Shown here piece by piece: positions 17,362 to 25,568 of a stretch of DNA of 64,000 nucleotides. The first letter of the stretch is position 1. Every line of letters begins with the position of its first letter. The notes beneath the pieces were generated by a model. That model saw only the letters and a program-made list of their open reading frames with translations, was not told the DNA's origin and did no database searches. The translations under genes and the position numbers were made by a program. The DNA is from Sulfitobacter aestuariivivens (GTDB lineage: Bacteria > Pseudomonadota > Alphaproteobacteria > Rhodobacterales > Rhodobacteraceae): positions 744,001 through 808,000 of the forward strand of contig NZ_JACTAG010000002.1 in NCBI RefSeq assembly GCF_014763045.1, written 5' to 3'.

Positions 17362-18002
17362 TGCGCTACGATCTGGATCAGGTCGACAGCAGCATCGCCT
17401 ACAAGCTGCTGGCCGCCACCATCATGCCCCGCCCGATTGCATGGGTCGTGACGAAGGGGGCGGATGGCTGCGTGAATGCCGCGCCCTACAGCTTTTTCAA
17501 CGGCATGGGGGCCAATCCGCCAACAGTCGCGATCGGACTGCTGGCCGATCCCGAGAAGGGCTTCAAGGACACGGCGCAGAATATCCTCGATCATGGTGAG
17601 TTCGTGGTGAACCTTGTCCCTGAGCGGCTGGTGGAGAAGATGAATGTCACGGCAGTCAATGCGCCCACCGGGACCCAAGAACTGGATCTCGCCGGGTTGG
17701 AGACTGTTCCATCGGTGCATATCACCCCACCCCGGATAGCGGAAAGCCCCGTTGCGTTTGAGTGCCGGTCGCTGTCAAACGTTGTGACCGGCCCCCAGCA
17801 GACAGTGGTGATCGGCCGGGTGCTTGCAGTGCATATTGACGACGATTGCCTGCTGGACGTTGAGCAGGCGTATATCGATACGCCGAAACTGGATCTGGTC
17901 GGACGATCCTATGGCAGCAGCTACGTTCGGGCGCAGGACACTTTCGATCTGGATCGCCCGACGTGGGATAATTGGGATGGGACGGTGCCACAAAAGCGGT
18001 GA
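17361..18002 (+). CDS. Flavin reductase-like FMN-binding protein
   Basis: Protein of 213 residues with the flavin-reductase-like split-barrel domain. The motif MPRPIAWVVTKGADGCVNAAPYS near the N-terminus is typical of the DIM6/NTAB group that binds FMN, and GDxxVGRV-like sequence occurs later as VVIGRVLAVHID. Members either supply reduced flavin to a partner oxygenase or act as flavoproteins on their own. The start overlaps the FAH-gene stop as TGATG. No class D flavin monooxygenase is adjacent. The acyl-CoA-dehydrogenase-fold protein at 19139 could be the partner, which is speculation. Confidence 0.8.
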   Translation: MRYDLDQVDSSIAYKLLAATIMPRPIAWVVTKGADGCVNAAPYSFFNGMGANPPTVAIGLLADPEKGFKDTAQNILDHGEFVVNLVPERLVEKMNVTAVNAPTGTQELDLAGLETVPSVHITPPRIAESPVAFECRSLSNVVTGPQQTVVIGRVLAVHIDDDCLLDVEQAYIDTPKLDLVGRSYGSSYVRAQDTFDLDRPTWDNWDGTVPQKR

Positions 18003-18056
18003 GGCTGCGGGCTGCTCTGCCCCTTGATTTTGCTTGACTCTGCCGCCCTGACAATC

Positions 18057-18084
18057 AAAAACTTTACTCATCAGTAAAGTTTTT
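18057..18084. promoter_or_regulatory. Perfect palindrome, candidate TetR-family operator
   Basis: Arms AAAAACTTTACT (18057-18068) and AGTAAAGTTTTT (18073-18084) are exact reverse complements around a CATC centre. The site ends 11 bp before the ATG of the NicX-like gene and overlaps the only gap of more than a few bases in this run of genes. Size and symmetry fit a TetR-dimer operator, and a TetR gene lies 3.7 kb downstream in the same run. The AT-only stem makes a rho-independent terminator less likely. Binding by that TetR protein is inference. Confidence 0.6.
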
Positions 18085-18095
18085 GAAAGAAACTC

Positions 18096-19142
18096 ATGCT
18101 CCAGGAACGTATTGAAGGGAAATGGCTGGCGGCCTTTCGTCGTGTCTTTGCCCTGAACGGCATCACCGAAGGTACCACTGTGGCACTGATCAGCGAAACG
18201 CAGTCGCGCCCGGTGCTCATCCACTTGAGTGAACTGGCGCTTTACGATCTGGGCGCGTCCTTTTGCATGCTGCAGATGCCGACCCCCCCACAAACCGCGC
18301 CTGTGCCGGTCAAGGGCACGGGCACCTCGCTGGCGATCCAGCACAATCGCGCTGCTATCGAGGCGATGAAACAGTGCGAAGTCATCGTGGATTGCACTGT
18401 CGAAGGCATGATCCACGCCCCCGAATGGCCAGAAATCGAAGACGCCGGCGCACGCATTCTGGTGGTCACGAACGAGCATCCGGAGATTCTGGAGCGTACC
18501 GAACCAACCGCCGCTCTTGGCCCGAAGGTTGAACTGGGAATTCAGATGCTACGCGACGCGCACGAGATGCGTGTGACTTCAAGGGCAGGCACTGACCTGA
18601 CTGTGGACCTGACAGATGCGCCCTGCGGCGGCACGCCGGGGTTTGGCACGACACCAGGTGCTGTGTCCCATTGGCCCGGCGGGCTTTGCCTGGCTTTTCC
18701 CGGCCCCGGCACGGTGAACGGCCGCATCGTGATGGACGTGGGCGACATGAACTTGACATTCAAAACCTACCTGTCCAGCCAGATCGACTTTGAGGTTCAG
18801 AATGACTTTGTCACCGCGATCAAGGGCGATGGTTTGGATGCTGCGCTTTTCCGTGACTACATGGAGGCCTGGGAGGATCCGCAGGCTTACGGGTTCAGCC
18901 ATGTTGGCTGGGGCATGAACCCAGCCGCACGCTGGGTGTCAGGCGCGCTTTATGACAAGCGCGACATGCAGGGGGTCGAATTCCGGGCCTGGGCCGGAAA
19001 TTTCCTGTGGTCCACGGGTGCCAATCAATACGCGGGCCGTTTTACACATGGCCATTTTGATTTGCCCATGCGCGGCTGCACGATCGCGCTCGACGGGCGC
19101 GAGGTTGTCATCGACGGAAAATTGCAAGGAGATCTGGCATGA
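18096..19142 (+). CDS. NicX-like 2,5-dihydroxypyridine 5,6-dioxygenase family protein
   Basis: Protein of 348 residues resembling NicX, the Fe(II) dioxygenase that opens 2,5-dihydroxypyridine to N-formylmaleamate in nicotinate catabolism; the family shares the fold of M29 aminopeptidases. The matches I recognise are in the C-terminal half: VMDVGDMNL, LFRDYMEAW, FSHVGWGMNP, GNFLWSTGAN and THGHFDLPMRGCTI. The metal ligands known in NicX (His, His, Asp) would be His269, His320 and Asp322 here. It is preceded by the 12-bp-arm palindrome and overlaps the next gene as ATGA. The dioxygenase call is moderate in strength; substrate identity is open because none of the other nic genes (nicA, nicB, nicC, nicF, nicE) is nearby. 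Confidence 0.78.
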   Translation: MLQERIEGKWLAAFRRVFALNGITEGTTVALISETQSRPVLIHLSELALYDLGASFCMLQMPTPPQTAPVPVKGTGTSLAIQHNRAAIEAMKQCEVIVDCTVEGMIHAPEWPEIEDAGARILVVTNEHPEILERTEPTAALGPKVELGIQMLRDAHEMRVTSRAGTDLTVDLTDAPCGGTPGFGTTPGAVSHWPGGLCLAFPGPGTVNGRIVMDVGDMNLTFKTYLSSQIDFEVQNDFVTAIKGDGLDAALFRDYMEAWEDPQAYGFSHVGWGMNPAARWVSGALYDKRDMQGVEFRAWAGNFLWSTGANQYAGRFTHGHFDLPMRGCTIALDGREVVIDGKLQGDLA

Positions 19143-20446
19143 GCGTCCCTGCTGACTATTACGATATGAACCGCGTACGTCCCGAAGTGGCAGCGGTGCT
19201 GGATCGGATCAACCAACTGGGCGCAATTTTTGCCGAACGCGCCTATGGCATCGACGAAGACGCAAGCTTTCCGGTTGAAAACTACAAGGATCTTGCCGCC
19301 GAGGGATTCATGACCCTGACCGTGCCAGAGGAATATGGCGGCAAGGGGTTCGACCTGGGTGAATATGCCATGGTTGGCGCGGAGATTGGCAAGTTTTGCG
19401 GCGCGACAGCGCTGACATTCAACATGCACAATTCCTCAATGATGTGGTCGCGTTTCATGTACGAAATGCCCCATCTGACGGCGCAGGAGAAAGCGGCATT
19501 TGCCCCGTTGCGTGAACGGCAGTTCCGTCGGGCCGTGAAAGAGCAAGGGATCTATTCGCAGCCAATTTCAGAGGCGGGGCAGAACTGGACTTCAAAGCCC
19601 GCACAAACAGAATGCCGCAAGGTAGAGGGTGGTTGGAAAATCACAGGCTTCAAGAAGTTCGCTTCTTTGGCGGGGTACTGCGACTATTACTCTATCGTTT
19701 GCACCGAACGCTTCGAAGGTATTGAGCCGCGCCATAAAGACACGATGATTTTCGTGGTGCACAAGGACAGTCCCGGTCTGGAGGTTAAGGGCGATTGGGA
19801 CCCGTTGGGGATGCGCGGAACAAACTCGCGCGATCTGATCCTCAGGGATGTCTTCGTTACCGAAGAGGACATGATGATGCCCCGCGGTATCTTCATCAAA
19901 ACGCTGCCGCATTGGCCGCATGTGATGGCCACGTTGTCGCCAACCTATATGGGCGTGGCGCAGTCAGCGTATGATTTTACCGTCGCCTACCTGCGCGGCG
20001 AGGTACCGGGAATGCCGCCCGCAGACCGGCGCATGTTCACCACCAAGCGGCTTGCAGTGGGCAAAATGTACGCCCGCCTTGCCCCTGTTCGGGCGCTTTG
20101 GTGGCAAGCATTCACCGAGGCGCAGGGCTTTCCATCTCAGGCACAAGTCATGCGCATGTATGCGGCACAGTACAACGTGATGGAGGCCGCACAGGAGATT
20201 GCCGCACTTGCCATTCGCACCTGCGGCGGGCAGGCGATGCTGAAGTCTCTGCCCTTGGAGCGGATCTATCGCGACAGCCGGTGTGGCGCGCTTATGCTGC
20301 CCTTTACGGCCGAAATCATGGAAGACTACATGTCTGTTCTTGCGCTTTACGATGAAGGCGAGATTGACGATGCGCCCGGGGACGAACACGGCGCCCGCAC
20401 CTCGATCTGGCGCGGATATGACGGGCAAAAGCTGTCTGCGGAGTAA
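19139..20446 (+). CDS. Acyl-CoA dehydrogenase-fold flavoprotein lacking the usual catalytic Glu
   Basis: Flavoprotein of 435 residues with the acyl-CoA dehydrogenase fold. It has an N-terminal helical domain (EEYGGKGFDLGEYAMVGAEI), a middle beta-domain (GWKITGFKKFASLAGYCDYY, DPLGMRGTNSRDLIL) and a C-terminal helical domain (CGGQAMLKSLPLERIYRDS). In medium-chain dehydrogenases the motif after YRDA is IYEGT with the catalytic Glu; here the corresponding stretch reads ALMLPFT, so that Glu is absent. It may therefore be a hydroxylase, oxidase or other member of the superfamily, or may carry its base elsewhere. It overlaps the NicX-like gene as ATGA and is six bases from the next gene. Confidence 0.8.
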   Translation: MSVPADYYDMNRVRPEVAAVLDRINQLGAIFAERAYGIDEDASFPVENYKDLAAEGFMTLTVPEEYGGKGFDLGEYAMVGAEIGKFCGATALTFNMHNSSMMWSRFMYEMPHLTAQEKAAFAPLRERQFRRAVKEQGIYSQPISEAGQNWTSKPAQTECRKVEGGWKITGFKKFASLAGYCDYYSIVCTERFEGIEPRHKDTMIFVVHKDSPGLEVKGDWDPLGMRGTNSRDLILRDVFVTEEDMMMPRGIFIKTLPHWPHVMATLSPTYMGVAQSAYDFTVAYLRGEVPGMPPADRRMFTTKRLAVGKMYARLAPVRALWWQAFTEAQGFPSQAQVMRMYAAQYNVMEAAQEIAALAIRTCGGQAMLKSLPLERIYRDSRCGALMLPFTAEIMEDYMSVLALYDEGEIDDAPGDEHGARTSIWRGYDGQKLSAE

Positions 20447-20451
20447 GGACG

Positions 20452-21750
20452 ATGACGACCCGCCGCATCCGCGCAACCGCCACTTCCGGCGTCATATCAC
20501 AGGACCAGGCCTGGGCAGTTGTGTGCGATTTCTGCGATCCATGGCATCCCGCGATTAATGAGATGCGGGCTGAAACGGATGATGCCGGCCATATCGTGCG
20601 CGCCTTTACCGTGGCAGGCGAGGACACGCTCTATCGCGAGAGGCTGACTTACTTCAGCAACTCAGATCACCGCATGGGCTATACCCATCTTGACGGCATC
20701 GAAGGTGCGCACCGCTATGGCGGGTGGCTCGCGATCACTGAGGCCAGAAGCGGTGATACCGTTGTGTGCATGAGCGCCACCATCGAGGCGACCGCCGCGC
20801 GCGCCGATGCGATTGCCGCAGGCACGCAAGCTGTTTTCGACGCTGGCGTCAAGGCAATCGTCGAAGCGGCCGCAGGCCACGCGGCTGGCGGCGAGACCGG
20901 TTTGTTACCACCCTCGCAGATCACCTTGGATCAAATGCAGATCGACAGCCTGCCCCGGCTGGCCATCACCATCACACCTGAGGGTTCGGATACGCTGGTT
21001 CTGTTCCTGCACGGAATTGGCGGCAATCGCGACAATTGGAACCCGCAATTGCAAGCCATCGCGCCTTATGCCCGCGCCGCAGCGTTGGATTTGCGGGGCT
21101 ACGGTGGCAGCAGCCTCGGAGCGTCACAGTCAACGGTCGATGACTATTGCGCTGACATCCAGCGGGTTTGCGATGTGCTCGGGGCAAGGCGGCTAGTCCT
21201 GTGTGGATTGTCTTATGGCGCTTGGATCGCCACGTCCTTTGCGATGCGGCACCCCGAACGCCTTGCCGGGCTGGTGTTGTCAGGCGGATGCACCGGCATG
21301 TCCGAAGCAGGACCGGACGAGCGTGACGCGTTTCGCATCAGCCGTGAGGTGCCTTCGGATGAGGGGCGCGCGCCGGCCGACTTTGCAACAGCCGTCGTTG
21401 ACGTGATCGCAGGACCGGACGCATCACCGGAGATGCGTGGCGCCCTGACGACCTCAATGGCTGCAATCCCGGCGCAGACCTATCGCGATGCCTTGCGCTG
21501 TTTCACGAACCCGCTTGAAACCTTCGATTTCTCACGGCTGACCATGCCGGTGCTGCTGATGACCGGTGAACACGACCGCCTTGCCCCCCCTGAGGAGATG
21601 AGGCGTGTGTCAGAAAGGATTTGGGATGCGTCACAATTCCCCGATGTGCACTTTGAAGTGATCACCGGAGCGGGCCATGTCTGCAATCTGGAAAAACCTG
21701 ATCTCTACAATGCGTCCCTGACCGGCTTCATCAAAAGGGTCGTAGGGTGA
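20452..21750 (+). CDS. SRPBCC domain / alpha-beta hydrolase fusion protein
   Basis: Two-domain protein of 432 residues. Residues 1-145 look like an SRPBCC (polyketide cyclase/START-like) domain, with the typical opening SGVISQDQAWAVVCDFCDPW and later ERLTYFSNSDHRMGY. Residues 165-432 form an alpha/beta hydrolase with the oxyanion motif LHGIGGNRDNW, nucleophile elbow GLSYG (Ser254), acid TGEHDRLAPP (Asp375) and GAGHVCNLEKP (His409). NicD, which deformylates N-formylmaleamate after NicX, is also an alpha/beta hydrolase, so a similar step is possible (inference). I do not recall this fusion as a described enzyme. It is joined to the TetR gene by a GTGA overlap. Confidence 0.8.
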   Translation: MTTRRIRATATSGVISQDQAWAVVCDFCDPWHPAINEMRAETDDAGHIVRAFTVAGEDTLYRERLTYFSNSDHRMGYTHLDGIEGAHRYGGWLAITEARSGDTVVCMSATIEATAARADAIAAGTQAVFDAGVKAIVEAAAGHAAGGETGLLPPSQITLDQMQIDSLPRLAITITPEGSDTLVLFLHGIGGNRDNWNPQLQAIAPYARAAALDLRGYGGSSLGASQSTVDDYCADIQRVCDVLGARRLVLCGLSYGAWIATSFAMRHPERLAGLVLSGGCTGMSEAGPDERDAFRISREVPSDEGRAPADFATAVVDVIAGPDASPEMRGALTTSMAAIPAQTYRDALRCFTNPLETFDFSRLTMPVLLMTGEHDRLAPPEEMRRVSERIWDASQFPDVHFEVITGAGHVCNLEKPDLYNASLTGFIKRVVG

Positions 21751-22406
21751 CGAGAGTGTCGCGGCGCGCATCTAATCGGCGGGAAAAACAGCAACGCATC
21801 CTGACCGCCGCGATACAGGTCTTTGCCGAAATGGGGTACAGCGCCGCCACAATGGAGCGTATCGCGGAAGCTGCGCACCTGAGCAAGCCAACGCTCTACC
21901 AATACTTCGACAGCAAGGACGCCCTTTTCAAGGCGATGATGTCAGCCCCCCGCGATCGGATGATGGAGGTTTTTGACACCCCGGAAAGCACCAACCACGT
22001 CGCACAACTTCTGAGTTTTGCGCGCGCCTACGCGGACATCGTCATGCGGCCCGAATATCTGTCTCTCGCACGGCTGATCATCGGCGAAGCGCAGCGCTTT
22101 CCGGATGTGGGTCGCGCCTATCAGGCATCGGGACCAGACCGTGTTCTGGACCGGTTGATCACCTTTATGGAGGCGCAAAAAGCGTGCGGCGCGCTACAGT
22201 TTGATGACGCTGAACTGGCGGCGCAAGATTTCTGGGGTCTGATACTGTCTGCCCCGCGCAACCGCGCCCTGCACGAGCCGGACAATCTGCCCAGTGCGGC
22301 GCAGACAGCGCGATACGTCGAAAATGGTGTGCGGGTGTTTCTCAAGGCTTATGGCGTAAACTCCGCCCAAGACCTCGAAGATTTGGCAAAACTTCTTAAC
22401 CGCTGA
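21747..22406 (+). CDS. TetR-family transcriptional regulator
   Basis: Repressor-type regulator of 219 residues. The N-terminal helix-turn-helix is clear: QQRILTAAIQVFAEMGYSA, then MERIAEAAHLSKPTLYQYF, followed by DSKDALFKAM. The C-terminal ligand-binding domain resembles the TetR/AcrR C-terminal group with LSLARLIIGEAQRFPDV. It starts with GTG at 21747, overlapping the stop of the hydrolase fusion by four bases, so it is co-transcribed with the catabolic genes and probably regulates them in response to a pathway intermediate. The palindrome at 18057-18084 is its most likely operator. Confidence 0.9.
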   Translation: MTRVSRRASNRREKQQRILTAAIQVFAEMGYSAATMERIAEAAHLSKPTLYQYFDSKDALFKAMMSAPRDRMMEVFDTPESTNHVAQLLSFARAYADIVMRPEYLSLARLIIGEAQRFPDVGRAYQASGPDRVLDRLITFMEAQKACGALQFDDAELAAQDFWGLILSAPRNRALHEPDNLPSAAQTARYVENGVRVFLKAYGVNSAQDLEDLAKLLNR

Positions 22407-22548
22407 TAGGCTCCGACACGCCTCAATGCAGCGCGGCCATGGCAGGTGTCACAGTTAGTTGACTGCAGCCGACCTGGAAAATCTCTGGTCTAGGGCGGCT
22501 GAATGCGTATCTGTTCATACCAACCTTTCGCTACGCAGGAACGCCCCC

Positions 22549-23217
22549 ATGGAATTGAACGCTGATTTCTCAGACCGGGTTGTCATCCACTCAGACACGT
22601 TGGACTGGCAAGCGTCCCCAATGCCGGGCGTGGACCGGCGGATGCTCGACCGGATTGGCGGCGAAGTGGCGCGGGCCACGTCCATCGTGCGCTATGCGCC
22701 GGGGAGCCAATTTTCGGCCCATACCCACACAGGCGGCGAAGAGTTTATCGTTCTGGACGGGGTTTTTCAGGACGAACACGGTGACTTTCCCGAAGGCACC
22801 TATGTGCGAAATCCACCGACGTCGAAACATACGCCCGGGTCGGCACCGGGCTGCACGATATTCGTGAAACTCTGGCAGTTTGACTTGGACGACCGCACAC
22901 AATTTCGCAAATCCATGGATCAGGAGTTGGGTGCGTCGACAAACGGCATTGCGTCCGCGTTGCTGCATGAAGATCAGGGAGAGAGGGTGACCTATCATCG
23001 CTTAGATCCCGCTGCACGGCTCGAAATTACGGATGACGGGGGCATTGAAATTCTCGTCATCGCCGGCGAGGTGACCGACGGCAACGACGATCTGCGCAAG
23101 GGGTCATGGTTGCGCGTTCCCGAAGGGCAACGCGTCTTGGCTGTCGCCGGTGCGCAGGGGGCTAAAGTTTGGGTGAAATCCGGTCACCTGCCTTTCGCCA
23201 AACCGCCCGCCATCTGA
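22549..23217 (+). CDS. ChrR-like cupin-domain protein
   Basis: Protein of 222 residues with two cupin-like halves similar to the C-terminal domain of the anti-sigma factor ChrR and to acetylacetone-cleaving-type cupins. The first half has [19 protein letters not shown] with the metal-type His/His/Glu set, then [20 protein letters not shown]. The second half ([24 protein letters not shown]) is degenerate and lacks histidines. There is no N-terminal zinc anti-sigma domain, so it is more likely an enzyme than an anti-sigma factor. ATG 22549 has AGGA about nine bases upstream, unlike the earlier start at 22459. It is 12 bases from the amine oxidase gene. Confidence 0.75.
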   Translation: MELNADFSDRVVIHSDTLDWQASPMPGVDRRMLDRIGGEVARATSIVRYAPGSQFSAHTHTGGEEFIVLDGVFQDEHGDFPEGTYVRNPPTSKHTPGSAPGCTIFVKLWQFDLDDRTQFRKSMDQELGASTNGIASALLHEDQGERVTYHRLDPAARLEITDDGGIEILVIAGEVTDGNDDLRKGSWLRVPEGQRVLAVAGAQGAKVWVKSGHLPFAKPPAI

Positions 23218-23229
23218 TCGCGCAGCAGC

Positions 23230-24282
23230 ATGGAAACTGATGTCGCGATTGTCGGCGGCGGCCTGGCTGGGCTTGCCCTGGCAGAAGTGCTGGATCGCAG
23301 GGATATTTCCTATCAGCTGTTTGAGGCACGCGACCGCTTTGGCGGGCGGATCAAGACCGAGACCGTCGGCCACACTGTCTTTGATATGGGCCCGGCGTGG
23401 TTCTGGCCCGGTCAGCCCCGGATGGCACAGATGGTCGCGCGTTTTGATCTGAAAGTGTTCGATCAGCACGCCGAGGGCATGCTGAGCTTTGAAGATGAAA
23501 GCGGGCAGGTTCAAAGAGGCCGTAGCTACGCATCAATGGAGGGTTCGCTGCGTCTGGCAGGTGGCATGACAGAGCTTGTTGATGCGCTTGTCTCAACCTT
23601 GCCGCCTGCGCGATTGCACCGACGCGCGGCTGTGACCTCGATCGCACAAATCGCCAACGGGGTTTCACTGAGTCTCAAGACGGGCCGGTCTGTGACGGCC
23701 AAGGCTGTGGCCTTGGCCCTTCCCCCGCGCCTGATCGCCGACCAGATTACCTTTGCCCCTACGTTGGACGCGCCCGCCCATGAAGCGATGTGCGCGGTTC
23801 CGACATGGATGGCAGGTCAGGCCAAGGCAGTAGCGGTTTACCCTAGTCCGTTCTGGCGCGATGCCGGTCTATCGGGTGACGCGATGAGCCAACGTGGCCC
23901 AATGGTCGAGGTTCACGATGCGTCGCCCATAGACGGCAGTATGGGTGCGCTTTTTGGGTTCATCGGGATTGCCCCGCAGCACCGTCAGGATGAAACGGCG
24001 CTTCGCACCGCAGTAACCAGACAACTGGAAAGGCTTTTCGGGGAAGCCGCTGCGCGACCTGCGATGCTCTCCATCAAGGACTGGGCGCGCGACACATACA
24101 CCGCAAGTCTGCTGGATCAGCAGCCGCTTAGCGCACATCCTGCTTATGGGTTGCCGCAGCCCCTGGACGGTCTATGGGACGGCAGGCTGGTTTTTGCAGG
24201 GACCGAAGTCGCGCCGCAGTTCGGTGGCTATCTTGAAGGGGCGCTCGAGGCTGCTGAAAACGCGACCGCGCGCTTGCTCTGA
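23230..24282 (+). CDS. FAD-dependent amine oxidase family protein
   Basis: Flavin-containing amine oxidase-like protein of 350 residues, shorter than classic monoamine oxidases (about 450-500). It has the N-terminal FAD-binding motif VAIVGGGLAGLALAEVL, the ribose-binding Glu with FEARDRFGGRIKT, the GG doublet stretch LAGGMTELVDAL, and the C-terminal flavin motif LVFAGTEVAPQFGGYLEGALEA. It is the last gene of the plus-strand catabolic run and meets the ABC-importer operon tail to tail across a terminator. It could oxidise an amine released by the pathway or deaminate the starting compound (inference). Confidence 0.82.
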   Translation: METDVAIVGGGLAGLALAEVLDRRDISYQLFEARDRFGGRIKTETVGHTVFDMGPAWFWPGQPRMAQMVARFDLKVFDQHAEGMLSFEDESGQVQRGRSYASMEGSLRLAGGMTELVDALVSTLPPARLHRRAAVTSIAQIANGVSLSLKTGRSVTAKAVALALPPRLIADQITFAPTLDAPAHEAMCAVPTWMAGQAKAVAVYPSPFWRDAGLSGDAMSQRGPMVEVHDASPIDGSMGALFGFIGIAPQHRQDETALRTAVTRQLERLFGEAAARPAMLSIKDWARDTYTASLLDQQPLSAHPAYGLPQPLDGLWDGRLVFAGTEVAPQFGGYLEGALEAAENATARLL

Positions 24283-24310
24283 TGACCGTGGTGGCCTTCA
24301 TCTGGCCAAG

Positions 24311-24341
24311 AAAAAAGGCACCCGGTAGTCCGGGCGCCTTT
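24311..24341. terminator. Bidirectional rho-independent terminator
   Basis: A nine-base-pair stem (GGCACCCGG with CCGGGCGCC, one mismatch) around the loop TAGT spans 24317-24338. It is flanked by six A on the left and TTT on the right. The A run gives a U tract for the minus-strand transcript that ends livK, where it should work best; the plus-strand run is shorter. It separates the convergent amine oxidase and livK genes. Confidence 0.8.
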
Positions 24342-24363
24342 CGGTCTGCTTGGTGATCGTTGA

Positions 24364-25533
24364 TCAGTCGATCCGCGCCACTTCGGCCCAGGAACCACCT
24401 TCGACACGGCTTATCACGATGGCGTCCGCCGCCTGGTGATCATCTGCGCTGAAATCGACGGTGTTGTTGGCGATCTTGTCCTCGTAAGACAAACCTTCCA
24501 TCGCCGCGATAAACCCTTCGGAAGTCAGGTCGGGCCCGGCCGCTTCAAGCGCCTTGACCAACAAGACAGCCGCCGAGTGACCCAAGAGAGCGCCAGTCCC
24601 GGGCAGTGCTTCGCCGGTCGCATCGCTGTACTTCTTGACCCATGCGCCAACCTCTGGCTCACCCAGGCGTGCCTCAAGATCGGACCAGCCTGCGGCGGCA
24701 TAGAAACCTTCGGTCACGCCACCCGGCACTTTGGCAATTGCCGTGTGGAAGGACGCGGAGGCGCCAAGGAATTTGACGTCATCCCAGCCGATCTTCTTGG
24801 CCGTGGCGACCGCAGTGATCACCTGACGCACACCCAGCGCCACCGCAATCAGATCACACCCTTCGCTTTTCAGAAGCGTCAGAGACCCGACAAAATCCAG
24901 TTCGTCCGGCTTGTGCTTGGTTTCCGCGAGGAACGGGATACCCAGTTTCTCGGCGGCATCCACAGCGCCTTCCTGAATTTCGATCCCAAAGTCGGACGGA
25001 ATGTACATCGCGCAAACGTTTGTGCGACCCTGTTCGGTCTTCATGTACTCGACCGCCGTCAGCATCTGATCATAGTACGAAGACGTACCGGCGAACTTGA
25101 TCGGTGATGGCGGATCGATCATCTGGCGGGCGGCGGTCAGTGGGTTGATGTTCGGAACGCCCTTGTTCTCAAGAAGTGGGAAAGAAGCGATGTTCATCGG
25201 CGTGCCAAGGCTCAGCAGCATTGCGAAAACCTTGTCCGAGTTCACAAGCTTGTTGAGGCCCGACATGGCCTTGGGCATCTGATAGGCGTGATCCTCAACC
25301 ACCAGACGGATCTGGCGACCGTGCACACCGCCCGCGGCATTGACCTCATCGAAGTAGAGATTGGCCGCCGTGATGGCAGGCGCGCCAAAGGCCGCAAAAG
25401 GGCCTGACATGTCCTGATTGGACCCAATGATGACTTCGCTGTCGGTCACGCCTTGCGTTTGCGCCAGACCGGCGGTGGCCAGTCCAAGCGAAAGCGCCAG
25501 ACCGGTGCTTGCTGTTTTCAGCATATTTTTCAT
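24364..25533 (-). CDS. livK: ABC transporter substrate-binding protein, branched-chain amino acid (LivK) type
   Basis: Periplasmic binding protein of 389 residues. A Sec signal peptide covers about residues 1-24 (LALSLGLATAGLAQ). Next come GVTDSEVIIGSNQDMSGPFA and DEVNAAGGVHGRQIRLVVED, both usual for the Peripla_BP_6 family. GGGAGT lies eight bases before the ATG. It is the last gene of the minus-strand importer operon, 35 bp after the acyl-CoA synthetase stop, and is followed by a strong terminator. Family members bind branched-chain amino acids, amides, urea or aromatic acids; the ligand here is unknown. Confidence 0.88.
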   Translation of the reverse strand: MKNMLKTASTGLALSLGLATAGLAQTQGVTDSEVIIGSNQDMSGPFAAFGAPAITAANLYFDEVNAAGGVHGRQIRLVVEDHAYQMPKAMSGLNKLVNSDKVFAMLLSLGTPMNIASFPLLENKGVPNINPLTAARQMIDPPSPIKFAGTSSYYDQMLTAVEYMKTEQGRTNVCAMYIPSDFGIEIQEGAVDAAEKLGIPFLAETKHKPDELDFVGSLTLLKSEGCDLIAVALGVRQVITAVATAKKIGWDDVKFLGASASFHTAIAKVPGGVTEGFYAAAGWSDLEARLGEPEVGAWVKKYSDATGEALPGTGALLGHSAAVLLVKALEAAGPDLTSEGFIAAMEGLSYEDKIANNTVDFSADDHQAADAIVISRVEGGSWAEVARID

Positions 25534-25568
25534 AAAGTTACTCCCTTAGTTTTGGTTAAGCGTATGAC

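Noticed and set aside
18057..18084. Reading the palindrome before the NicX-like gene as an intrinsic terminator
   Set aside because: The stem is nearly all A/T, there is no GC core, and it lies against the start codon of a gene in the same direction, which fits an operator better.
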